60,000 nt of DNA from Polytrichum commune (GCA_950295325.1 OX485807.1:16831001-16891000), one strand, 5' to 3'. Shown: positions 36,801 to 49,291, counted from the first letter of the stretch. Numbers and translations are program-made. Notes: generated by a model from the letters alone, not told the origin.

Positions 36801-38144
36801 TACTTACATGTTGATATCATCGCAGAGACATGTGATAACAGAGTGATTTTCTTTTCGTCCATCAAGGATTATCGATGTAGGGCTTATATGATATTCAACA
36901 CCACCCAACTTCATCTCTTTGGTATTGTACCACGCTTTAAAGCGATGATTTCCATCCCAAATGTGAAACATTTTATTTTTGAATGCATGCAAACCATGCT
37001 CTGTCAGATAGGCTTTAAATTCTTCATTTTTTTGTTTCCAAATTTCATCCCATTCATTCACAATGTCATCATTGACATCAATCGTGTATCCCTCTTCATG
37101 CTCTACCGAGACATAAAATGATGCAGACCCAGGAATATAACCATTGAGAAACGAACGTGACAAAATTGATACATCATCGTCCAATGCGGGCCTAACCACC
37201 TCCATGCCAATCATTCGACACAAAGGGATAGGCATAGGATATTTCATGACACATATATCACTCAATGTCGAGTTGATTTTTTGTTTTCGCTCCAAGAGTT
37301 TCATTTTCGTGTACTTGATGGATTTTCCTTCATGTTCAGCTGGGTTCTCCAATGTAGGCGGAGGTGTCCATAATCCTTCATGAATATCATTTTTTCCACT
37401 CTGCACAATATTCATGTATGTAAGAATATAAACCTAATAATAATAGAAAATATATATAAATTCAAAAAATTCAAACCATTTAATACAAATGAAAATAAAA
37501 TTTACCTTCTCTTTTTTGCGTCGATTAGTTACACCTTCAGAAGGTCCACCAATAAATTGAGATGTAGATATTGTCCCTTGAGACAATGTCAAAGAATGCT
37601 CTTTATGCTGTGATCGTTGATTCACAAGAGAAAGTTGTTGTTCTTGGAATTGTTCAGTATGTTGAGAATCTGGTGTCTCTTGAAAGTGTTGATTCTCTTG
37701 AGAGTCTTGTGTATCATCATATTCCAGATTGTCTTGATTTTCTTGATGCGATTTCTCTAAAGTGGATTCCTCAATAACTTGTTCTGCAACTAAATCCACA
37801 ATATTATCCACAATTTTTGTTGCAACATCTTCAGTGATATTTTGATGTTGTCCCAAAAGTGGCTCCAATCTTTGCGACAATGTCATTGTATTTTCTTTAG
37901 AATGGACTTGTGGTTGATCGTTTAAATGCATGGAAGATGCACAATCTACTTCCACTGTTTCAAGAACAACATCAGGTTGAAGTCCCTTGTTGCGATGAGA
38001 TCTTCGCGTAGGGGTGGAGTTTTCACCTTGTCTTCTTTTCCTAGTTGTTGGTTTAACACCTTGTTGATGAATATTTTGTATTCTTGGCGAGAGAGGTTGT
38101 AACGCATTGGAGGATGGATCTTTTTGTTTTCCTTTAGGAAACAT
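33848..38144 (-). CDS. ParB-like and amino-methyltransferase-like fusion protein, 6 exons, 1,239 residues
   Basis: Minus-strand exons 38144-37506, 37400-36808, 36691-36493, 36392-35991, 35848-34161 and 34046-33848 join through GT-AG introns in compatible phases into one uninterrupted frame. The first coding exon begins at 38149, just after an acceptor. Residues 1-213 are Q/S/E-rich with basic clusters (RKRRQ), probably nuclear. Around 355-370, FHIWDGNHRFKAW resembles the ParB/sulfiredoxin box (GxHRxxA). The C-terminal part follows the beta-class amino-methyltransferase order: a motif-IV-like strand, DLIIVDIPDG (about 905), then EKSPLVMQQLIEA and the SAM-binding-like ILDFSVGTGAS (about 1090). 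The catalytic DPPY is replaced by DIPD, so catalysis is doubtful. ParB plus methylase fusions are familiar in phages and bacteria; I know no named plant counterpart. Open frames and good splice sites argue for a functional gene. The domain calls are inference. Confidence 0.7.
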
Positions 38145-38279
38145 ATTTTCTGCAAACAAAAAACATAAATGAAAATGCAAACAAAAAATGATAGAAATAA
38201 CTTCATCGTATATATATTTTAAAATAATACATAATGGATTTTACAAATCCAATACTTTATTAATATAAAAATGTATAAT

Positions 38280-39784
38280 CTATTTCCGACGTTTGGAAGG
38301 GATTTCATCATCACAATCAATTTGACGACTATGAACCCTATTCCGTTCTGGTAGAATAAGATAACGTTGCCGGATGTGTTTGTTGAAGGGAAAAGTATGA
38401 AAATATGGTTCGTGAGACAATCGATTCATGACATCAGTAGGGGTCATGCGAAGCTCCGTGGTTGAAGTGCATGGCATTCGACGAATACAATGTAGCAAAA
38501 GATTATAAAAACGAGAGTGAATGACTTTGAGATATATTGGATCGACATATAAACCCCAAATAGCCTCTGCAATCTTTGATACAGAATATGACTCTGTCTT
38601 TTCAGTGTGGCACGGACGAGCATTGTGGTCTTTGGTGAAGAACAACTCAGGATCTACCCACCAACGTTCTTGGAGCCTAGAATGTCTCAAAGATTCAGAC
38701 TGCAAGAAATGATTTGAATGTCGTCTATCCGACGAAATTGTTGCCGATCCCCAATCACCAATGTCTATGTAAATTTCATCTTTGTCATCCATCTCACCAA
38801 AATGAAATAAGATGTTTGTGAAGGATAAATCACAATGAAAAACATTGTGAATGGTGAGTACATCGGCCATGATTTGAATGAACGTGATCGCAAGGGTACA
38901 ACGGTTTAACAAGAAAAGCCTTTACCGCTCCAATTCTTGAATCTTAGATATTTGTTCTGGATGATTTTTCTTGAGTATTGTGAGACGTTGAAAAAAATCA
39001 TACTCATTAGTTCCATGGTCTTTCACATTTTTGAACATATCTCCCAATGTCCCACCATTCCAATAAGGCAAAAAGATAGCAGATGCGGGTGTCGTTTGGA
39101 AAACAAACGGTTTGATAACACCACCATGATCTGTGGACGCCACTGAATAGAACTCCTTCATGCTTGCATGATGAGGATTTCCATTATGATCCAAAAAAAA
39201 TTTAATGGCATATGGTACGAATGGATCAGTATTTGAATTGTCCTTAATGAAACATTTCCACACCATTCCATATGAACCACGGCCTAGTCGTTCATGCTTC
39301 TCAATAACAACATCTCTCCAAGCAAAAAGAAAAGCACCACCTCTAGGAATGACGTGTCGATTTAAATTTTTGCACGGTTTAAATTTTTGACATTAGTTTT
39401 TCTACGTCTTGAGAGTTGTGGAATCTCCACTCGCCACCAATCGGAGTTAAATTTTTGCGCTTCTAACTTTTCCAATGTCCAACCATGCGTGACTTTCCGA
39501 TGCACCTTTGAAACCACATCGGGCATTTGTCCAACAAAATTAGAAGAGACGTTGTCTTTCCAAGTATTATAATTGGACATTTCTTTGCATGATAGAAAAC
39601 GTCTCGAAATGCAATCATCAATCATGATCTTTACACGCTCACGCAAAAGAATAGGGCTGGACATATCCATCGACACAAAATTTTGATGGATTGAATCCCA
39701 AGACATGTCACCCCACCATTCTACAAGGAAGCTTTGCACATTCAAAGTAAACATTTGATTAGGCTTATTAAGAAGAGGTTCCAT
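38280..39784 (-). pseudogene. Kinase-like gene broken by a 17-bp duplication and a stop codon
   Basis: From ATG 39784 the first about 130 residues (EWWGDMSWDSIHQNF, TWKDNVSS) are unfamiliar. A 17-bp imperfect tandem duplication at 39359-39392 shifts the frame. In the new frame a protein kinase follows: LGRGSYGMVWK (glycine loop), PYAIKFF (lysine), then an in-frame TAA at 38922-38924, then HCDLSFTNILF (catalytic loop with D and N kept), DIGDWGSA (DWG for DFG) and WVDPELF (DPE for APE), ending in a basic CDDEIPSKRRK. Both lobes are otherwise complete, so decay is recent. It lies 136 bp upstream of the ParB/methyltransferase-like gene, on the same strand. The frameshift could instead reflect an assembly error or an unseen splice; I found no GT-AG intron of normal length that repairs it. 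Confidence 0.65.
39359..39392. repeat. 17-bp tandem duplication that shifts the kinase-like frame
   Basis: GATTTAAATTTTTGCAC (39359-39375) and GGTTTAAATTTTTGACA (39376-39392) are adjacent and differ at three positions. Counting only one copy makes the N-terminal frame continuous with the kinase frame. Confidence 0.7.
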
Positions 39785-40560
39785 AGTTGTAAGCAATAAT
39801 CACCTTGAATAGTTTGTTGAGGATAACATCAACGAATAATGAATACCTGCATATAAGAATCAATAAAACCACATGAAATTATCATATAGTATGGGTTGTA
39901 TACTTAATGTTGAAGAAATGAAATATAGGATTTAGATACACATCTTGAAAGTAAATGAAAAAATGGATTGGTACACGGATAGAAGAAAAAATATTATAGA
40001 AATACATATATGAACACCTAGGACATGAGAATGCATGAAACATCCATCCACGTCTGCTAGGGCCATTTGAAGTTGAATGTAAAAAATCAAATCCAGGATA
40101 TGCACATGAAAATTATAATCATGTGGACCATACCAGTTGGAAATGATGGGTACGATATAATTACACGTCCTAACACCCAGGACGTGAGGAGGCATAAAGC
40201 ATCCATCCACGCCAGCTGAGATGATTCGGAATTTAGAACAAAAATAAAGCAAGACAAAATAAAACCAAAAAATAAAATAAAATAGAACAAAGCAAAAAAA
40301 ACAAAACAAAACAAAACATAATGGAGTGAAAAAATACCTGAAATGAAAGTTGATGCCTTGGAATTTGACACACAATCAGATCGGAGGTGTAGTGCTACAC
40401 ATGAAGTTTAAAACATCAATTAAAACAAAATCCAATTATAAACAACAATTATAAACAACAAAGCAAAACAGAAGTTGTGAAATTTTAAAAACAATTAAGA
40501 ACAAAATTCAAGCAAATATTAGTAGATAAACCCTAATACATAAATCGAACTACTCCTCAT
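39785..40560. other. Upstream region of the kinase-like gene with a dispersed 50-bp repeat
   Basis: A segment of about 50 bp at 40013-40062 recurs at 40172-40221 with about 80% similarity (AACACC.AGGAC.TGAG, CATCCATCCACG). On the minus strand CAG/GTATTTTTTCA donor-like sites appear near 40,340 and 40,660, hinting at untranslated exons. Confidence 0.4.
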
Positions 40561-40566
40561 TGATGC

Positions 40567-41125
40567 TTGTGCGCTGGCGCACAACCAGAAAGCAAGAATA
40601 GGGCATAACAAGCTTAAAAACATTGATAGAAGTAAAGAAAAAATAAATGAAAAAATACCTGAATAATGGTTGTGTACCAGCGCACAAGCAGAATGCAACA
40701 CCAAGGCAGATGAAGTGCAAACTAGAGAAAATGAAATGAAGTCTAAACTAAATGTAAGAACTAAAGCAGAAAATTGAATTGAAGCACTAAGAAAGGATTG
40801 TGCGCTGGCGCACAAACAACTTCCAGCAGAAGGGCGCAACAAATCGTATGCAAATGATAGATCTAAAGAACAAAGTAAACAGAAGAAGTCCTAAAGAATG
40901 TTTGTGCGTCGGCGGACAAACAACTTCCAACAGAAAGGCGCAACAAATCGTATGCAAATGATAGATCTAAAGAACAAAGTAAACAAAAAGAGTCCTAAGA
41001 TGTTTGTGCGTTGGCGCACAAACAACTCTCAGCAGCAGGGCTAAACAAATCTTATGTAACTGAAATGATTGAAAGGAAAAATGAACAGAAGTAGTTCTTA
41101 TGTAGGTTTGTGCGCTAGCCCACAA
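40567..41125. repeat. Array of six 18-bp palindromes, about 103 bp apart
   Basis: The core TTGTGCGCTGGCGCACAA is a perfect inverted repeat with a 2-base centre at 40567-40584 and 40798-40815. Variants lie at 40670-40687, 40902-40919, 41004-41021 and 41108-41125. Start-to-start distances are 103, 128, 104, 102 and 104 bp. For the last copies the sequence between palindromes is also repeated (for example CAACAAATCGTATGCAAATG twice), so this is a tandem array of about 103-bp units with the palindrome as one of its conserved parts. It lies about 0.8-1.3 kb upstream of the start of the kinase-like gene. Confidence 0.8.
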
Positions 41126-42256
41126 GCAGGTCCAACCAGCATCTTCTCTACAAACTTGCTCTCATACGCAGTGCTAAACAGAAGCTCGCTCATGTAAGTT
41201 TGTTGTAGAAACGCCTTCTCATCCTTATTTATACGCCTCGGCCGTGGGTTAGGTTTAGGTTTAGGTTCAGAGGGGAATGAAAGGTTCGGGAAAAAAAAAA
41301 AAAAAAAAAAGTACAAAACCCATAGATTTTAGAAAACTTTGGATAGGTATATCTTCTACATATTAAAATTAATTAGCTTGAAATTTTTTCTCATAGTTAC
41401 ACCCATCATATGTAGTGATATACAAAAAATTAGATTTTTTTCATTAAATTTCAAATTCTTATGAATTTCTAAAAACTCTGAAATTGATGACATCGTAGAT
41501 TTTTGGGAAATCTTCCTATACGGTACATTTTGGAAATTTTCCGAAATCATTTTTTTGCACATGATTGGGGAACATTCTAAGAAGGGTATAGGGTTTAAAT
41601 CCTTCACTTCTCCAACATCATATAAAAAGTGAAATTATTCGCCAAATTGTTATTATCGATTCATATGTATTTGTTCATTATATAACACATTTTTCAATGA
41701 TGTCCGTGCCCGCGTTTCTTCCGTTTTCATTTAGGAATTCATACATATATAGATATATAGACATATAGATATAGATATAGACATATAGATATAGATATAG
41801 ACATATAGATATAGACATATAGACATATAGACATATAGATATATAGATATAGACATATAGACATAGATATATAGATATATAGATCTATATTCCAAATATT
41901 TTATATTTTTATTAAGTTATATACATTAGTTAAATTTCTTCTTCATATATTCTTCCCAATGTTATAATGGATATGACTTATGGTGTCATGGACTTAAGAT
42001 CCACATGTCACTTGTGCATTGGGGTTCGCTATGATTTTGTTTCCAAATGAGATAGTTTATTGGGTTTGGTTTAGGGTTCTATGTTTGGCCTAATCTATTC
42101 TTTGACTGTCAGTGTGAGTTGTCTACTTGTGTATTATTGGATGCTATAGTATTCTAAGTTTTGATCTACATCCCATTTTTTAATACATACCATTCAGTAT
42201 AATAATCTCCGCCCATCCAATATTATTGTGACGTGCATCTATTGCTTTCTTTCTCC
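41126..42256. other. AT-rich spacer with an AGATATAGACAT microsatellite
   Basis: A run of 20 A lies at about 41,289-41,310. Tandem ATATAGATATAGACAT-type repeats fill about 41,743-41,890. No gene recognised; the MULE reading frame starts at 42,257. Confidence 0.6.
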
Positions 42257-45200
42257 ATGGCTACCATTAGAGCTCCCAGATCCTTTGTTCCTTTCCTGCT
42301 ACCACTTCAGGATGATGGTTTTGTGTGTGTCTCGGAAGATTTGCTTAGTTTGAGATTCAATCTCCAACTAAGAACCATGTATTTAGAACAAGAGATGTAC
42401 TCTGCGGATGGAGAGGTGTATGAAACGATTTTGGTTCAAAATACCAGAACTGAAGATGGATTTGTGTGGATTTTAGGGCCTGGTTCATTTAGGGTCATAG
42501 GTCTTTCTGAATCGCAGATGCAAGCTCCAACTGTCTTATTGACCAATGAATCCGGTACATCCACAGTTCAAATGCCCACTGTTGCAACTGTTAAGTTGGA
42601 GCCCAATGATGATAGTGTATTGGTGTTGTCTGATTCAGAAGATGATATTTGTGCTGCTGTTGATCTTTCAGACATATCGTCATTTCCATTTGAAAGTAAA
42701 AACTCCACTCCTTCACAACTTCCCAAATTCCCATTCAGTCCTATGTACAACACATTGGTTCACCGTATGACACCTTCTCAGCGCCCTCCATTGCACCCTT
42801 CACCGTCATCTACAGGGTTGACTATCGTTGATGCCTTGAAGTTCACAAAGTCTAGGAAAATGTCAAAGTCTGATCTTGCATTCATTGATTTTGACAATAT
42901 AGATGTCCGTGATGTCAAATACTTGCCATCTTCTTTTGACGGCGAATTTTTATTTGTCTTGCCCCCTGTGGCACTTGGAGTTCCAAATACGTATGGCCGC
43001 TCCATGGATGGTATGGATAAAATGTGCGACGGTCATCCTTGGTACATCACCAAAACCACGAATATCCAAAATGATTTTGGATTATCCTTTCGGCGTTCTA
43101 CTTGTGCAGGTCATCTCCAATGTCCTAATGACTACTGTGATTACATGCATCGCAATGGGGGTCTGCGCAACAACACTGAATGGGCCGGTTCAACCCCTCT
43201 GCCATTTCTTGTGGGTAATGTTGCCCCTACTAGGTCTACTATCCAGTGTAAGGTATGTCGTTCAACACCTGTGTGCATTGCTTTGTGCCCTGCTCGCATT
43301 ATATACATTCATTCCGCCTCTGCTGGGATGTCCAGAGCTTGCATTCATCTTGGTATACATGATCACCCTGTATCCAATGGTACATGTCGTGAATCATTGG
43401 ACATGGCATACCAGTGCGTTGCCAATGAAGTGTTGAAAACACCCACAGCCACAAATTTTGCCATAGTTATGGCCGCGAGCAAACAATTCTTGGCCGATTA
43501 CCCTCTTAGATCTCCCACAATTGGAGAAAGCCATCACTTGGTTGGTTCTTCCTTAGAGGTGGTCATGGACAAATTCAGCACTCTAGCCTTCCCAAATTGT
43601 CGTAATTTTGTATTTGGATCAAAACGTTTTGTGCGTAGTGGAATGGGAACTATGGATAGTATTATGGCACTCAAAGACCATTCTGCTTTCAAGTTCGTCC
43701 ATGATAGTCGGTTCCCAGGGCAATCGAAAGACAAGGTTTTTGTTTTCAAGATGTCCGTAGACCTTCCGGGCAGTGGTGTGGAGCTTGTAAAGAGGATGCA
43801 AGTCAGGGGAGATATGGAGAATTCTTGGATTATGTTTGACCATGTCAAACGTTTGAAGGATTGGACGACAATGGCTTGCCATGTGTACGACAGTCAATAC
43901 TGTAAGGTGTTGACCATTGCGTGTTGTGACATGCAATCTGAAGATGGTGCAGCACAAACTCTCTTTTGGGAAAATCTGAATGTTGTTATGGCCGAGAATG
44001 GTGTTCCAAAAACAAACTTCAAAGGGTTCATGGCAGACAGTGCTCAAGCCAATTGGAATGCGGTGCGGATGGTTTATGGGGACGGCGATCCAAACCTGCC
44101 CATGGTCGTATGTGAACGCACATGCCTTTTCCACTGGTCTGCAAGCTTGGATAAGGTGACACAAAAATATATCAAACCATCCTTGCAGTTTCAACACAAG
44201 CAAATATGCAAGGATTACAAGGACGCGGTAACAATGGACGATGCTGAGACTAAGTATCACGTGATTCGTTCTTGGTGGTTATCATCTGGAGCTGCCACAA
44301 AAGAAGGCATCCTTGGCCTTTCGGAGTGGTTGGGATTTTGGCACTTCCGTTATAGACAATGGGGTGGTCATATGCTACTTGTAAGTGCATACCACATTGC
44401 ATTATTCAATGTCATTGAACTTCCCCGTATTTTTTCCATTTTTATAAATTTGTGTCTTGTTTTTCTTAACCCCGTATTTGTATGTTGTTCGTAGGATATG
44501 ACAATAGATGAGTGTGCATAAATGCCAACATGCAACCTTGCCGAGACTGTTCATAACAAATGGCTCCAACAATCCGGCAACAAGATGACTTGCCTGTATG
44601 AAGCTACTGTTGATGACATGATTCGTGCCTTCATGCAAATCGCGAATTACCGTGCATGGTTGAAAGGGGGGGTCTCATGGTAAAGGTCCTGATTCGGCAT
44701 CCTTAAAACTTAAGGCGGCTGCCAGGTGTGGAGATCCAAAAATTTTGGCTGATGCCATGAAGTCTTTCCCGGGGGCAGAAGACGTCAATACTAGAGATTG
44801 TACATTGGAAGGGTCCGAGCTATTTGGGTCCACCAAACGAAAACTCAACATGCCCCCGGGTGCTGATTGCGATTCTCATCGACCCGACAAAGTGAAATTT
44901 TCAATTCCTCGCCCTAACACTCGTGCAACTCGTCAACGCATACAGGAATTGTTGAATTATGCACAACAAGGTGTGACTCATACTACATCCGTGTTAGAGA
45001 CTGATTGTCTTGCTTCCAATTGGCACATTGCAAGATTGCCACCCAACTCAGCTAGACGATGTTGGGCATTACAGGCCATTACAGGGACGATGTGCAATGC
45101 CAAAGTCGGTACTGGAAAACATGGCACACTTGCTCCAACATACAAAGGGTTCAAGAAAGAATTTCGCTCTCCCAACAATGTGGAGTATGAATTTTGGTTC

Positions 45201-45863
45201 TGCCCTGACGACATCAAGCGTTGTGTGAGTGGTAGTAAGAAGAAATATGTGTTGGATTGGCCTATAGTGCCTAACACTTGGCCGGTGAAGATAGGCACCA
45301 ATCTATCAAGAGAGGAGGTGTTGGCGCTTGAGGACGCCGGATTTCAACTACAGCAAAGGGAAGCATTATCCCCCCGTCGTAGGCTTTCTACAATTGCAAC
45401 CCTTCCCATCCCTCGCTCGCATTTTCGTATGCCACCCAACCCGGACGCCCACCCTACATTCAAGTTTGGAAAGACAGTTCGTCGCAATCCGACCGCACCG
45501 ACAGCGGATCACAAAAACAAATGGGAGAGCGCCGGACTCATGGATGGTTATTTTGTAGTTGGGGTGACTACCATTCCATATCCAGGTTTTGGAGTGATAA
45601 TCAACATTGTCTCCAAAGAGGATATTACATACCGTGTCACAATTGGTGACATTCCGCATTGCACATGCCCGGACTTCACGAAAATGTCCTCTCATGCATT
45701 GGGAAAGAAAGGAAAATGGGTGTATTATAAACATCTTTATTATGTGTTTAGATTTTTGTGCAAGGTGGATTACGAGAGTGACAAATTCATTCATGCACCT
45801 ACATATACCTATAATGAGGTCATGCGACTACTTGAACTTGCTGGTATTCTAGAATGTGAGTAG
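42257..45863 (+). pseudogene. MULE-type transposase with zinc-binding N-domain and SWIM-like C-terminus
   Basis: ATG 42257 sits in a good context (CCATGG). Exon 1 runs to 44374 and a GTAAGT...GTAG intron ends at 44494. A cysteine/histidine-rich block (CAGHLQCPNDYC...H, then C..C and HLGIHDHP, about 43,110-43,380) looks like a FLYWCH/GCM-type zinc domain. A transposase core follows (VYDSQYCKVLTIACCDMQSED, FMADSAQANWNAV, CLFHW). The C-terminus has the SWIM-like CTCPDF...KHLYYVFRFLC. Three lesions are visible: in-frame TAA at 44519-44521, a 7-G run at about 44,670 giving a +1 frameshift, and tyrosine in place of the third SWIM cysteine (VYYKH, usually CKH). A MULE transposase cuts and inserts its own element. 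I found no terminal repeats. Confidence 0.7.
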
Positions 45864-46420
45864 TATTGCAAGTATTCTATTAAGCAATATATATTTGAAT
45901 GTCAATAAATGACATGTTTTGGTTTGGGTTATTATAATAAAAATTAGCAATGGACTGAAAGTATTTCAATGATTCAGTAACTTCATTTCTATTTAGACTA
46001 CGACCCAACCGTGAGCAGTTTTGTGAGCCCAAACTCTGTGGCCACATGTGTTCTCAAACTGAAAAACACATTAAAACTTAGGTTTGGAGTTTTCATCAAT
46101 TAATTAAAACATAAAAAGTGTGGAGGATTGGAGTTGTGTTAGAATTAACCCTAGGGATAGGAGGTTAGTACTCAGTGTTTGAATAATGAGAGCAGGTGTA
46201 AGGGAATTGACTAGGAGGTGATTAAGGTGGTTCTTAGGCTTAGACCTTAGGCCTTGTAAGCCTGGGGTTTATGTGACTTGAAAATGCTTGGGAACTGTTC
46301 GAATTAGGCAGGTGCCACTGCACCCTAGTAAAGTGCGGATCCAGGGACTCGGACAGGCGCGATTGAGGCCGCCGCTCTCACAACTAAGCTCTCTCTCTCT
46401 CTCAAACAAGCTAGCAGGGG
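45864..46420. other. Spacer between the MULE and the CACTA element
   Basis: No gene recognised. A (CT)n run lies at 46,388-46,403, just before the CACTA terminus. Confidence 0.5.
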
Positions 46421-46439
46421 CACTAGTAGAAAACATGGT

Positions 46440-49291
46440 AAAAAAAAAACCGTAGTCGTTTTGCCATTACGGTTCTTTTGACCACTGTTTTGTCACATGT
46501 TGCACCCAACTTCAAATCATGTTGCACTTGAACTTTCCATTGACTGCCGAATGAAAATACACATGTTCATGTATATTAATCATCCATGCGCATTTGGAGT
46601 AGTACATGCCATTCCCTAGTTATTTGCATGGTGTTCTCATTGTCACATGTATATTTACTCTCTTATTATAAACAATAGGTGATTTTGAGTGCAAGCAATT
46701 GCAATCACTTCACTTTTTCGAAATGTTTTCTACACATGGTTTAGCTGTGAATTTTGCAAACATATACCATAAGGTTGCGAGGTCCCATGCAACTTTTTCT
46801 CCGTTGCGTACAAATGAAATTTAGGTGCACCACTGTGAATGTTCTCACTATTCCCTCCGCTAGTACCACTACCATCATTCGGTTAAGTTTGACAAATAAC
46901 CAGTGAAGTTGTGCTGAGTTTTATGTTCAAGTGTTCAGGGAAAATTAACTACCTGTCATGTTAGCTGTATCTATGGACTCTACCTCAAATTTCTGAAGAG
47001 GGACTGAAAGATCCGAACAGCAACTGCCTGCACTTGGAAACTGTAATGGACTTGACCGACAATTACGCCCATGCTTAGCACGGGAACTGTGCTGGTTCGA
47101 AACTCGCGATGTTGCTGTGCGAGCAAAAGGAGTTGCGAGCAAAAATAGAGGCCAAAAACAATTATTCATGCTGGCCCACGTTTTTGCTCGTAAACATTGC
47201 CAAGCAGGGTTTAGGTGTCATACTGGTTGTCTTTAGTCCACATTGGTTGAGATGTGGAACAAATGTATGACCGTGGGCTTGTCTATATTAGGCTCGACGC
47301 ACAGTGATGGGCATCAGCAAAGTTTTATTCGGCACAAATTCTGTAATGCATTCAGTGTATCATCAAACGCCCAATTGCCACTCAATTTGTACACATTAAC
47401 AATTCTGGAAACAATTTTGTACTAGACCAAATTAAAAATGATAAAATCGGTCAAGTAGGGAGCACCAACTTCTACTATATACTCTGCATGTCTCCCCTAG
47501 GGCCAGATAGTTTATGTATGTACTTGATTTAGAGCACAAGGGTGGGTCAATTCCCTGTGGCATGCGAACTCATCATCTTCAATACTTGCCGTAAAGTCCT
47601 ACTGTCCTAATGCCTACTACATGCAAATAACAAATATGCACACGGCACACACTCACTGCGCAAATTGTGATAGCAAGAATTAGTGCATTGCTTTTGATAT
47701 CAAAAATTGCTTAATTGAACTTGACAATTATCGCCACATATATAGCTAAGTGTTTTGGGGAAAACTCTTGCCACTGAAAGTATGTAAGACACAAAAAGGA
47801 ACTGGAATTTTGTATTCACACCACAAAATACCACATTGCCATTACTCCACATCATCGCTCAACCGCGCTAATGTGGTGCTCAATCACTGAGAGTACTCCA
47901 CTCAAGGTAAGCTTCCTAACCAAATTAAAAAAATATGATGTCCACATTGTTTGTCAAGATTCTGTGTATCTATGTCATCCCGCAACAGAACTTGGATATG
48001 ATGTGGGCCATTCGAAAGAGTGCAGCATTCTGCTCTTGGTCCGGAAGAAATGGAGCCCATGCCCAACAACTCCTCTTCGCCTTTCCAACGCACCCGAGCA
48101 GTCCGATTAAATTCACAATAGTCTTTCTTCCGCAAGGATCGTTGTTCCCATGACTTCATTCTGTAGAAATGAACACATGTAGAATAAGATTTCCCACCAT
48201 AAACAGATACGAATTAAGATGGCCAATACATGCACCACAAGTTACATGTCAAGCAAAATTGTGAGTGCAAAGATGACCTGCTGTATCAAAAATCCCGTGG
48301 AAGGTTGCATCATCTTGGCAATCCACACGACCATGAGTCAAGAGATTGGTGCTGCTTCATTTCAATATGTTGGCTTCAACTCCAGTGATGTACTCTATAC
48401 TGCCGAGTGAGTCATTTTTATGCAAAGCTATCACAGAAGGTCCCAGGTTGGGGTGCAGTGGACTTCTCACCTTGAACGTACACAACGCTCTCCAAGTTGT
48501 AGTGTCGTCTCCTGCTTGTCTTCTAGGTTATGATATTCCAAACTCAGCCAAAGCCCTCCCAACAATGTTCCTGTCCTTTCCTACAGCCGATCACAACATG
48601 GTGAAATAAATTAAAGACACCAACAATCATGTTGAATAAATAATGCCCATAGTAATGTATATCAACAAATGGCCGAGTATACTCCAGTACCCCTCGCATA
48701 CACTCCAAAACAGGCGTTTGAAATAGGACAAGCAACTTACAATGTGCGGCTGATGTGGTTATTTTTTTACACATACCTGAATTAATTTTGCTGGGGGCCA
48801 CACTCACAGCTGGAAAATCTACATTCAAAACGCGAGGCCGACCAATGCATTACAGGTAGCAATAGGATCATAAAAACATACAATATGAAACCATCAACAA
48901 TAAAGAACCGTTGCAATGAAAGGGGAAAGTCATGTGTTACAAATTCTGTACAGCTGAATCTGAGTTGTCCAGTTTGGATTCGTCCGATTTTTAACATATA
49001 ATTGGTGCAGACATGGGAGAACGTACAACAGGCTGCGAGCATGTGCACACTTACGTTGGAATGCATCTCAATGGGAGGGCCTACGGCAAGTGGAAACCAT
49101 GTGTTAGACTCTTACAACGATCCGGAACAGTGACATACACACCATTTCATCACGTGGGGAGTTGGTATGTGGGTCTTGCAACATCTTTGGTGCTAAACAG
49201 TTGTTAATACAATTCAGTGCATTTATCATATCGTGAACAACATGTTTGGTCATTGATAGTTGTGCATCCTGAGCACTCACCTGGGAGTGCA
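46440..49291. other. CACTA left subterminal region without a recognised gene
   Basis: Small ORFs on both strands lack motifs. AAATAACCAGTGAAGTT near 46,892 resembles the ends of the possible MITE at 11,850-12,480. No exon could be linked confidently to the gene ending at 49292. Confidence 0.4.

Noticed and set aside
40567-41125. CRISPR-like array
   Set aside because: Evenly spaced palindromes resemble repeats and spacers, but the spacers are themselves similar, the host is a plant and no cas genes exist. It is a tandem repeat.
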